Assembly (NCBI GenBank): GCA_026387055.1
Contig: JAPLML010000047.1
Span: 1-7,393 of the forward strand
DNA from: Planctomycetota bacterium
GTDB lineage: Bacteria; Planctomycetota; Phycisphaerae; FEN-1346
DNA: 7,393 nucleotides
Direction: 5' to 3'
Shown in pieces: positions 1 to 5,104 of the stretch. The translations under genes were made by a program, and so were the position numbers. Numbering within the stretch: the first letter of the stretch is position 1; each line of letters opens with the position of its first letter. A model generated the notes under the pieces. That model was not told the DNA's origin. It made no database searches and saw only the letters and a list, made by a program, of their open reading frames with translations.

Positions 1-139
1 GGAAATGCTGCTGAACGACGAAACGGAGCATGGTTCGCCCTCATGTGAAGTAACCTGCCTTATTGTACAACGACAGGTGCAACGCTTCGTTGATGATTCA
101 GGAACAACACGCGCCCAGCAAGCTGGGCGGCTAAATGAC
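1..139. other. Stretch without recognised gene; short hairpin at 112-129
   Basis: No gene could be identified here. Frame 1 runs open from the window edge to a TGA at 46-48, so it could be the last codons of a plus-strand gene starting outside the window, but 15 codons are too few to judge. A GC-rich inverted repeat CGCCCAG/CTGGGCG (112-118 with 123-129, loop CAAG) lies about 85 bp beyond the stop of the minus-strand membrane-protein gene. It could help stop that transcript, but no T-run follows on either strand. Confidence 0.4.
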
Positions 140-247
140 AACGGCTGTTGCCTTTGCCGTTCGTCGTTCAATCTGCGATCTCAAATCTGCAATCTGCAAT
201 TGTTCCGCCGTTCACTCCGCACTCCGCATTCCACGTTCCGCACTCTT
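140..247 (+). repeat. Compound heptamer repeat element, copy 1
   Basis: The element has three blocks in order. First comes a GCCGTT/GCCTTT-like stretch (about 140-168). Next are 7-bp units ATCTGCG, ATCTCAA, ATCTGCA, ATCTGCA (171-198). After a linker (199-212) come CACTCCG, CACTCCG, CATTCCA, CGTTCCG, CACTCTT (213-247). Positions 171-219 match 754-802 of copy 2 with only two differences in 49. The third block overlaps the 3' end of the minus-strand gene at 212-616 and supplies its stop codon. Confidence 0.9.
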
Positions 248-616
248 GTCGAGCCACCGCTTGAGCCGCTTCTTCAGGCCGCGCGAGACGGGCGAGCGGT
301 CGATCTTGGCGATGATCTCTTCCCGCGGATGGTTGGCTTTCCTTAGGGACTTGACGAGGATGAGGCCGAACCAGTAGTTGAGGAGCTCCTGGAGGCCGTA
401 AATGAAGAGGCCGATGCCCGCCAGCAGGATGATGCCGCCCCACGTCCCGAGCGTGCCGCCGAGGAGAGCCACCCCGCCGGCCAGCGATCGCGGGCGCTCG
501 GGCAGGCCGTAATCGATGCCGCCGATCAGGTTCTGGCCGCCGCTCAGGAACCAACCCACGAGAAGCGCGCACATCACGAAGGCGATCGCCGTAACGATCG
601 AAAGCGCTCTATCCAC
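212..616 (-). CDS. Small two-helix membrane protein, function unknown
   Basis: I do not recognise this 134-residue protein. It starts with a hydrophobic helix (about residues 5-25), followed by a short loop rich in Gly and Pro. A second glycine-rich hydrophobic stretch (about 46-74) runs into an aromatic, membrane-interface-like segment (75-90). The tail is strongly basic and probably cytoplasmic (RKANHPREE, then GLKKRLKRWLDK). The GTG start is chosen because a strong Shine-Dalgarno GGAGGT (complement of 621-626) lies 4 nt upstream. The last ten or so residues (SAERGMRSAE) are encoded by heptamer repeats of the adjacent dispersed element, so the native C-terminus may once have been different. 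It is transcribed divergently from the sigma-factor operon. The reading frame looks real; the role is unknown. Confidence 0.72.
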   Translation of the reverse strand: MDRALSIVTAIAFVMCALLVGWFLSGGQNLIGGIDYGLPERPRSLAGGVALLGGTLGTWGGIILLAGIGLFIYGLQELLNYWFGLILVKSLRKANHPREEIIAKIDRSPVSRGLKKRLKRWLDKSAERGMRSAE

Positions 617-620
617 AAAG

Positions 621-626
621 ACCTCC
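621..626 (-). promoter_or_regulatory. Strong ribosome binding site for the membrane-protein gene
   Basis: The minus strand reads GGAGGT here, 4 nt before a GTG codon at 614-616. This is what fixes the start of the 134-residue reading frame. Confidence 0.75.
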
Positions 627-631
627 CTCAG

Positions 632-645
632 CGACGTCCGACGTC
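632..645. repeat. Tandem CGACGTC heptamer pair, possible operator
   Basis: Two perfect adjacent copies of CGACGTC (632-638 and 639-645), each containing the palindrome GACGTC. They fall where transcription of the minus-strand membrane-protein gene would begin if the -10/-35 pair at 646-674 is real, so they could be an operator. This is inference from position only. Confidence 0.35.
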
Positions 646-674
646 AGTTTATGCCGCGCCTCGTGGAGAGCCAA
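646..674 (-). promoter_or_regulatory. Candidate sigma-70-type promoter for the membrane-protein gene
   Basis: On the minus strand, TTGGCT (669-674) and TAAACT (646-651) are separated by exactly 17 bp, roughly 30 nt upstream of the GTG start. The match to consensus is modest (3/6 and 4/6), so this is only a candidate. Confidence 0.3.
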
Positions 675-703
675 GCGAAATGCTGAAGGGGCGGCCAAGT
701 GGC

Positions 704-814
704 GACGGCCGTTGCCTTTCGCCGTTGCCTTTGCCGTTGCCGTTCGTCGTTCAATCTGCAATCTCAAATCTGCAATCTGCAATTGTTCCGCCGTTCACTC
801 CACACTCCGCACGG
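704..814 (+). repeat. Compound heptamer repeat element, copy 2
   Basis: Same architecture and orientation as the copy at 140-247. A longer run of GCCGTT/GCCTTT hexamer-like units comes first (about 709-745). Then ATCTGCA, ATCTCAA, ATCTGCA, ATCTGCA (754-781), a linker, and CACTCCA, CACTCCG (796-809). It fills most of the divergent intergenic region between the membrane-protein gene and the sigma-factor gene and is more AT-rich than the flanking genes. Unlike the other two copies, it does not touch a gene end. Confidence 0.9.
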
Positions 815-820
815 TCTTTC

Positions 821-852
821 TTGAAACCGCTCCCGCCGCGGCGCATTAGAAT
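821..852 (+). promoter_or_regulatory. Candidate promoter for the sigma-factor operon
   Basis: TTGAAA (821-826, 5/6 to the -35 consensus) and TAGAAT (847-852, 5/6 to the -10 consensus) lie 34 nt upstream of the sigma-factor start, just past the repeat element. The 20-bp spacer is longer than the usual 16-18, so the pairing is doubtful. An autoregulated ECF promoter elsewhere in this region is also possible but cannot be recognised without knowing the group's consensus. Confidence 0.28.
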
Positions 853-885
853 AGGTGACAGCCGCACCGCGACGAAAGGCAGGAA

Positions 886-1479
886 ATGGCGGACGCCGTC
901 GCTTGGGAAATCGTCAGACGCGCAGCCGCGGGCGATGCCGGAGCCCGCCACGATCTGGTCGAAGCAACTCTCGACAACCTCTGGGCCCTGGCCCTCCGGC
1001 TAACGCGGCGACGCGATGAGGCCGACGATGTGGTGCAGGAAACCTACACGCGCGTGCTGGCGACGCTCTCCAGCCTGGAGCCGACCGGACGCTTCGAGGG
1101 GTACCTCGCCCGCACGGCGACGAACCTCGTGGTGGAGCGCTGGCGGCGCCGCCGCGCCGAGACGCCCCTCACCGACGCCGTCCTCTCCCCCGAGGCCCTC
1201 GAGCCTTGGCAGGCCGTCGCCGATCAGGAGGAAGAGCGGCGCCAATTGGCGGCTATCTGGGCCGCCGTGGGCGAGCTGGAGCCGGAGCCGCGGGCGGCGG
1301 TGCTGCTTTTCTACGCCCAAGGCGAATCCTGCGAGGGAATCGCCCGAATCCTCGACGCCCCCGTCGGGACCATCAAGACGTGGCTGCATCGGGCCCGCCA
1401 CCAAGTGCGGCAAAGCGCGGAGGCCCTCCTTCGCACCGAGCCCGCTCTCGACGCAAGACCCTGTGAGGATCTACCATGA
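886..1479 (+). CDS. ECF-type RNA polymerase sigma factor (sigma-70 family)
   Basis: This 197-residue cytoplasmic protein directs RNA polymerase to a specific promoter set. Region 2 spans about residues 25-92 and includes the core-binding helix DEADDVVQETYTRVL (44-58), a GRFEGYLARTATNLV stretch and a basic run (ERWRRRR, 84-90). There is no region 3. After an acidic linker, region 4 (about 118-177) ends in the helix-turn-helix GIARILDAPVGTIKTWLHRAR. Length and two-domain layout are typical of extracytoplasmic-function sigma factors. The ATG is preceded by AAAGG at 875-879 with 6-nt spacing. The stop overlaps the next gene's start (ATGA), so the two are translationally coupled, as is usual for a sigma factor and its regulator. 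Residues after about 180 resemble no conserved domain. The ECF subgroup cannot be assigned by eye. Confidence 0.95.
   Translation: MADAVAWEIVRRAAAGDAGARHDLVEATLDNLWALALRLTRRRDEADDVVQETYTRVLATLSSLEPTGRFEGYLARTATNLVVERWRRRRAETPLTDAVLSPEALEPWQAVADQEEERRQLAAIWAAVGELEPEPRAAVLLFYAQGESCEGIARILDAPVGTIKTWLHRARHQVRQSAEALLRTEPALDARPCEDLP
1465..1469 (+). promoter_or_regulatory. Ribosome binding site inside the sigma-factor gene
   Basis: GAGGA within the last codons of the sigma-factor gene, 6 nt before the ATG of the anti-sigma candidate. It supports the overlapping start at 1476. Confidence 0.6.
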
Positions 1480-2087
1480 GCCCTGAATGCGATCGATTCC
1501 AGCACTGGTTGGACGAGGCGCCGAACCTGACGCCGGCGGGCGCCATGGCGGCCCACGCGGCCGCGTGCGAAACGTGTCGCCGGCTCCTTGCCATTGAGAC
1601 GGGCCTGCGCCGGCTGGGCGGGGACGCCGCCGTGGCCCCCGCCCGGCGCGCGGCCCTGGTCGAGCGGATCGCGCCGGCGCGGAAGCGGCAGGCGCGGCCG
1701 ATCATCCGGATGCTGCGGTGGTCGTGGCCGGTTGCGGCGGCGGCCGACGCCGTCGTCGTGGCGGTCGTCCTCCTCTGGCCGGCGCCGGCCCGTCACGCGC
1801 CCATCTCGGTGACGGAGATCTTCGGCGACCTCCTCGGCCCGCTGGCCGAAGCGAAGGCGCCTGACGTCTCCGTGCCCGCTCCCGGCGGCACCCTCGAAAC
1901 CGCTGTCAGCGACACCGCCGCCGATCTGCTGGGGCTCAACGACGTGTTTGCCGCCGTGTGGGGAGATCTCGAAGGCCCGCTCACGATCGCGCTTGACGCG
2001 ATGGAAGCACCGCGGGCCGCGGCGGCCGTTCGGCCGTCCGCCAAAGCGCCTGGCATGAAGTCGGACCGCACCATCAAGGAGAATTGA
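1476..2087 (+). CDS. Putative membrane anti-sigma factor with zinc-finger motif
   Basis: This 203-residue protein probably binds and silences the sigma factor encoded just upstream. The N-terminal cytoplasmic part carries HAAACETC, the HxxxCxxC signature of zinc-binding anti-sigma (ZAS) domains, with His27, Cys31 and Cys34; Cys5 or His10 could supply another ligand. A basic segment (residues 55-78) leads into one hydrophobic segment (about 84-103), after which some 100 residues rich in Ala, Pro and acidic residues would lie outside the membrane. The gene overlaps the sigma-factor stop by 4 nt and is followed after 1 nt by the exported-protein gene. The outer domain matches no family I know and is the likely signal-receiving part. 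The ZAS motif and gene order support the role; direct binding is inferred. Confidence 0.85.
   Translation: MSPECDRFQHWLDEAPNLTPAGAMAAHAAACETCRRLLAIETGLRRLGGDAAVAPARRAALVERIAPARKRQARPIIRMLRWSWPVAAAADAVVVAVVLLWPAPARHAPISVTEIFGDLLGPLAEAKAPDVSVPAPGGTLETAVSDTAADLLGLNDVFAAVWGDLEGPLTIALDAMEAPRAAAAVRPSAKAPGMKSDRTIKEN
2076..2081 (+). promoter_or_regulatory. Ribosome binding site of the exported-protein gene
   Basis: AAGGAG, 7 nt before the ATG at 2089, lies inside the end of the anti-sigma gene. It supports both the chosen start and coupled translation. Confidence 0.7.
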
Positions 2088-2088
2088 A

Positions 2089-3693
2089 ATGAAGCTGCTG
2101 AGAATCGTCGTACCGGCCCTCGTCCTGCTCGGGATGGCCGGCGCCCTGGGCGCCGCCACGCTGGAGATGGCCAACTTCGCGCCGAAGGACGCGCAAGCCG
2201 TCATCGAGACGGACAATGCGGCGGGGCTTCGGCAGACGCTCCTGGACTCGCGCTTCTGGAAGGCCCTCGAGCAGACCGAGGGCTTCAAGGAATGGCGCGC
2301 CAGCCAGCGCTACGCCGAGATGCAGCAGCGCCTCGAGCAATTCCTCGCCAACCTGGAGATGAGCAGGGAGCAGGCGCTCAAGGCGTACCTCGGCGGCCGA
2401 GGCGCCGTCGTTCTCCTGCCGTCGGGCGACGTGAAGAAGCCTTGGGGCGTCATTCTCACCGAGTGCACCTTCGACAATGCCAAGCGCCTCGTCGACGCCT
2501 CCGGCGCCCAGGAGGCGACGAAGTATCGTGGTGTTACCATCTATGAGGTCCAGAAGGAGAACCGCCTGGACCGCATGGCCTTCGTCCGCCAGGAGGGCCA
2601 GGCGGCCGTCTTCGCGGCCACGAGCGCCGACGGCGACGCCCTCGAGCGCGTCCTCGACGCGATCACCGCCAGCGCCCCGTCGCTCGGCATCGAAGGCCAC
2701 TTCAAGGAGGCCGTCGACAAGCTGCCGGCGGGCTGGCGCATCCGGGCCTTCGCGGCCGAGGTCCCGCCCCGCAAGAGTCCCGGCGCGGTGGCCATGTATC
2801 CGAGCGCGAGCGCCATGCACTTTGAATGGCGGATCGTCAGCGGACAGGGCGACATCAGCATGACGGCCCCGGTGGTCCTGACCGCCCCGGCCGCGCTGCC
2901 GCCCACCGCCGTGGCCGCCTTCGCGTCCTCCTTTCACCCGGCGGCGATCTGGAAGGTCGTGAAGGCCAAGGCCGCCGAACAGGGCGAAGCGGCGCTCGAG
3001 AAGCTCCGCCGCGGCGAGATGTTCGTCCGCGGCTGGTTCCCCGGCCAGACGACCGACCAGATCGTCGGCGCGTTCGGCCCCGAGGCCGCGATGGCGCTCT
3101 TGAAGGGCGACGGCGGGGGCCCGCCGGCCATCCTCAGCATGACCCGGATCGCCGACAACGGCGCCGCCGCGAATTCCTTCAAGAACGGCCTGGCGGCCAA
3201 GGCCATGCTCCTGTCGGCCCTGAGCGAGCAGAACACGAACACGCCGAAGCTGAACGTCCACGAGGAGACCCACAAGGGCGTCAACCTGCTGATCATCGAG
3301 GCGCCCGGCGTCTTGGAGAAGATGGCGGGCGACTGGGCCAAGGACATCGCCCTGACCGTGGCCGTCACCGATAAGTGGCTCATCGTCGGCACGACGCCGG
3401 CCGGCGTCAAGGCGACCATCGACGCGGCCTCGGGCGGGCCCAGCCTGGCCGCCGACGCGAAGGACGCCGTCCCGAAGGAAGCGGCCACGCGGTGGGGCAT
3501 CGTCCAGCCCGCCAGCGGCGCCGACATCGTCCTGTCCATCGTCGAGAAGTTCGCCGGCAAGGCGACCGTCGACCAGGCCAGGAAGCTGACGAACCTGGCG
3601 GAAGTGATGAAACTCGTCAAGCGGTTCGTCTGGACCCGCGTCGACGAGCCTACCGTCATCCGCGGCCAGGCCGACGTCCAAGCGATTGAGTAA
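2089..3693 (+). CDS. Exported protein of DUF3352-like type, function unknown
   Basis: This 534-residue protein has a clear signal peptide (MKLLRIV, then a hydrophobic core ending near AGALGAA, residues 1-23), so it should be periplasmic or surface-located. The mature start, NFAPKDAQAVIETDNAAGLRQ, resembles DUF3352-type exported proteins. Two similar units are visible: residues about 160-192 (RMAFVRQEGQAAVFAATS, then ERVLDAI) and about 418-446 (ALTVAVTDKWLIVGTTPAG, then KATIDAA), suggesting an internally repeated beta-rich fold. No catalytic motif, lipobox or C-terminal anchor is seen. It is the third gene of the sigma/anti-sigma operon, 1 nt after the anti-sigma stop. This suggests a role in sensing or modulating the signal, or being a main output of the sigma factor. 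The family link is by eye and tentative; the gene itself is secure. Confidence 0.85.
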   Translation: MKLLRIVVPALVLLGMAGALGAATLEMANFAPKDAQAVIETDNAAGLRQTLLDSRFWKALEQTEGFKEWRASQRYAEMQQRLEQFLANLEMSREQALKAYLGGRGAVVLLPSGDVKKPWGVILTECTFDNAKRLVDASGAQEATKYRGVTIYEVQKENRLDRMAFVRQEGQAAVFAATSADGDALERVLDAITASAPSLGIEGHFKEAVDKLPAGWRIRAFAAEVPPRKSPGAVAMYPSASAMHFEWRIVSGQGDISMTAPVVLTAPAALPPTAVAAFASSFHPAAIWKVVKAKAAEQGEAALEKLRRGEMFVRGWFPGQTTDQIVGAFGPEAAMALLKGDGGGPPAILSMTRIADNGAAANSFKNGLAAKAMLLSALSEQNTNTPKLNVHEETHKGVNLLIIEAPGVLEKMAGDWAKDIALTVAVTDKWLIVGTTPAGVKATIDAASGGPSLAADAKDAVPKEAATRWGIVQPASGADIVLSIVEKFAGKATVDQARKLTNLAEVMKLVKRFVWTRVDEPTVIRGQADVQAIE

Positions 3694-3733
3694 CCCACAT
3701 GGCATAGACGTGTGTGTCAGACTCGTGCAGGCA

Positions 3734-3767
3734 GCGCGGCGGGCCATGGGGTCCGCCGCGCGGCTTT
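3734..3767 (+). terminator. GC-rich hairpin after the sigma operon, possible terminator
   Basis: A perfect 9-bp stem, GCGCGGCGG (3734-3742) with CCGCCGCGC (3753-3761), and a 10-nt loop, followed by a short CTTT. It starts 41 nt after the exported-protein stop, so it is well placed to end that transcript, although the T-run is weak. Its stem equals that of the GC-palindrome family seen at 3789-3816 and 5482-5509, so it may instead be a diverged member of that repeat family. Confidence 0.45.
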
Positions 3768-3788
3768 GGGGGAAGGGCAAGCGGCTGT

Positions 3789-3816
3789 GCGCGGCGGGTC
3801 TCCTGAACCGCCGCGC
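3789..3816 (+). repeat. GC-rich palindromic repeat, copy in front of the hydrolase gene
   Basis: GCGCGGCGG (3789-3797) pairs perfectly with CCGCCGCGC (3808-3816). Inside, after one G/A mismatch, TC pairs with GA around a TCCT loop. The same left arm and GTCTCC core recur at 5482 and 7324, always in the same orientation. It lies 37 bp upstream of the hydrolase start and has no T-run, so it is unlikely to be a simple terminator. Confidence 0.8.
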
Positions 3817-3841
3817 TAACGCTGAAGCAGCGCAGCCGCAT

Positions 3842-3848
3842 GAGAGGG
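3842..3848 (+). promoter_or_regulatory. Ribosome binding site deciding the GTG start of the hydrolase
   Basis: GAGAGGG sits 5 nt before GTG at 3854. That GTG is directly followed by a signal peptide (KRFRSNRRLPLFLACGLILS). The nearby ATG at 3840 is in another frame. Confidence 0.6.
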
Positions 3849-3853
3849 TGCCC

Positions 3854-4947
3854 GTGAAACGTTTTCGCAGCAACCGCCGCCTGCCGCTGTTCCTCGCGTG
3901 TGGACTCATCCTGTCGCTCGCCGTCCCCTCAGCGCGCGGCGCGGAGGCGGCCCCGGAGACGGCAGCGCCATCGCCCTACAAGCTCGCCGGCGGGCCCTAC
4001 GAGGTCGAGCAGACGAAGAACCTGACGCGGCACGACCCCAAGCGCGACAAGGACCTCCGCGTCACGGTCACTTACCCGAAAGGCGACGGCCCCTTCCCGA
4101 CGATCGTCTTCTCGCACGGGGCCGGCGGGCCGGCGGCGCGGGCGACGCCCGCATGCCGCTCATCCGCTTCTGGGCAAGCCACGGTTACGTGGTCCTGGCG
4201 CCGACGCACGCCGATTCCATCGCCCTGCGCCGGGAGAAGGAGCCCGATGTCACTATGGGCGGGACCCTCCGCAAGGCCATGGCCGACGGCGAGGAATGGA
4301 AGAACCGCGCGCGGGACGTCTCCTTCGTCATCAACTCGCTGGGTGAAATCCAGGAACAGGTCCCGGCCGTCAAGGGGAAGGTCGATGCGAAGCGCCTCGG
4401 CGTCGGCGGACACTCCTACGGGGCCTACACGTCGCAGCTTCTCGCCGGGGCCAGGGTCATCATGCCCGGGGCGCTGGAAGCCTCATCGCTCGCCGATGAG
4501 CGCCCGCGGGCGTTTCTCCTGCTCTCGCCCCAGGGGCGCGGCCAGCTGGGCCTGACGGCGAATTCCTGGGCGAAGATCGCGCGGCCGATGATGGTCATGA
4601 CCGGCTCGCGCGACCGCGGCGCCACCGGACAGGGACCGGAGCAGAAACTCGAGCCTTTCAAGTTTGCCCCCGCCGGCGACAAGTACGGCGTCCTCATCCA
4701 GGACGCCTACCACATGTCGTTCCTCGGACGCCCCGCCGAGTTGGGCCCCGGCCCGGGGCTTCTCAGCGCCCTCACGAGCCCCGGCATCGCCGAGACCGAC
4801 CAGGCGGCCGTGTTCAACTGCATCAAGGTCGCCACGATCGCCTTCTGGGACGCCTACCTCAAGGACGACGCGAAGGCCAAGGCGTACCTCCAGTCCGACG
4901 CCCTGCCGGCGTGGAGCAAGGGGGCGGTGCGGCTGGACCGGAAGTAG
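3854..4947 (+). pseudogene. Exported alpha/beta-hydrolase gene, frameshifted by an 8-bp duplication
   Basis: The gene encodes a secreted serine hydrolase (esterase/lipase-like, in the dienelactone-hydrolase/PAF-acetylhydrolase-like superfamily), but its frame is broken. The first part (from GTG 3854) gives a signal peptide (1-30) and the strand-plus-oxyanion motif IVFSHGAGG (84-92). From about 4137 the fold continues one frame over with PLIRFWASHGYVVLAPTHADS. The break coincides with a perfect 8-bp tandem duplication, GCCGGCGG at 4121-4128 and 4129-4136. Removing one copy gives a continuous 361-residue protein with FSHGAGGAGDARMPLIRFW and a plausible triad: Ser185 in GGHSYGAY, Asp251 in TGSRDRG, His284 in DAYHMS. 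Without repair, translation ends at 4555 after 233 residues with no catalytic Ser, Asp or His. It is either a recent mutation, a slippage-switchable gene, or an assembly error. The substrate is unknown. Confidence 0.9.
4119..4136 (+). repeat. 8-bp tandem duplication causing the hydrolase frameshift
   Basis: A period-8 tract: GGGCCGGC (4119-4126), GGGCCGGC (4127-4134), then GG. The net gain of 8 bp shifts the reading frame by +2. It lies directly after the oxyanion-loop codons SHGAGG, and deletion of one unit restores the frame. Confidence 0.92.
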
Positions 4948-4950
4948 AAT

Positions 4951-4977
4951 CGGCGGCCAGGGTCACGCCCGCCGCCG
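4951..4977 (+). terminator. Hairpin just after the hydrolase gene, weak terminator candidate
   Basis: CGGCGGC (4951-4957) pairs with GCCGCCG (4971-4977) around a 13-nt loop, starting 4 nt after the TAG stop. No T-run follows, so factor-independent termination is uncertain; it may only protect the 3' end of the mRNA. Confidence 0.35.
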
Positions 4978-4991
4978 TCGCACGCAAAGGC

Positions 4992-5045
4992 TGTCACGTG
5001 TCCTTTGTCAGTTGTCACTTGTTGTCTTGTCGTTTCTTGTTGTTC
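4992..5045 (+). repeat. TTGTCA-type low-complexity heptamer tract
   Basis: A T-rich stretch in a very GC-rich setting, built from variants of TTGTC. TTGTCAG (5005-5011) and TTGTCAC (5012-5018) are exactly 7 bp apart, followed by degenerate units TTGTTG, TCTTGT, CGTTTCTTGT. It runs directly into the third copy of the compound heptamer element and shares its 7-bp period. Confidence 0.6.
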
Positions 5046-5104
5046 GCCGTTGCCTTTGCCGTTCGTCGTTCAATCTGCAATCTCAAATCTGCAATCTGCA
5101 ATCG
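5045..5104 (+). repeat. Compound heptamer repeat element, copy 3 (lacks last block)
   Basis: The GCCGTT/GCCTTT block (about 5045-5068) is followed by ATCTGCA, ATCTCAA, ATCTGCA, ATCTGCA (5073-5100), identical to copy 2. The CACTCCG block present in the other two copies is missing. Instead the element ends at the stop codon (5105-5107) of the minus-strand Cys-rich gene. Orientation is the same as copies 1 and 2. Confidence 0.9.

Noticed and set aside
140..247. CRISPR array
   Set aside because: The repeats are 7 bp in direct tandem with no unique spacers, and no cas gene is nearby.
5..346. A plus-strand frame of 113 codons at the window start
   Set aside because: More than half of it is translated repeat element, and it runs antisense into the membrane-protein gene. 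No ribosome binding site or domain is seen.
680..1003. A plus-strand frame of 107 codons through the second repeat element
   Set aside because: It is made of repeat translation and an out-of-frame read of the sigma-factor start.
1311..2288. A 325-codon minus-strand frame opposite the sigma and anti-sigma genes
   Set aside because: It overlaps three genes with good evidence and shows compositional noise only.
3686..3853. Upstream extension of the hydrolase to a TTG at 3686
   Set aside because: It would read through two GC hairpins and place 56 non-conserved residues before an obvious signal peptide. GTG 3854 has a suitable ribosome binding site.
2074..3909. A 611-codon open frame on the minus strand opposite the exported-protein gene
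   Set aside because: It is the mirror of a well-supported gene with signal peptide and ribosome binding site. Its translation is Arg/Gly/Asp-rich low-complexity sequence, as expected from antisense frames in high-GC DNA.
4118..4153. Programmed ribosomal frameshift in the hydrolase gene
   Set aside because: No classic slippery heptamer is present, and the shift is fully explained by an exact 8-bp duplication whose removal gives the family-like spacing.
4153..4947. The 3' part of the hydrolase as an independent gene starting at ATG 4153
   Set aside because: No ribosome binding site precedes this ATG, and the product would lack the first strand, the oxyanion motif and the signal peptide.
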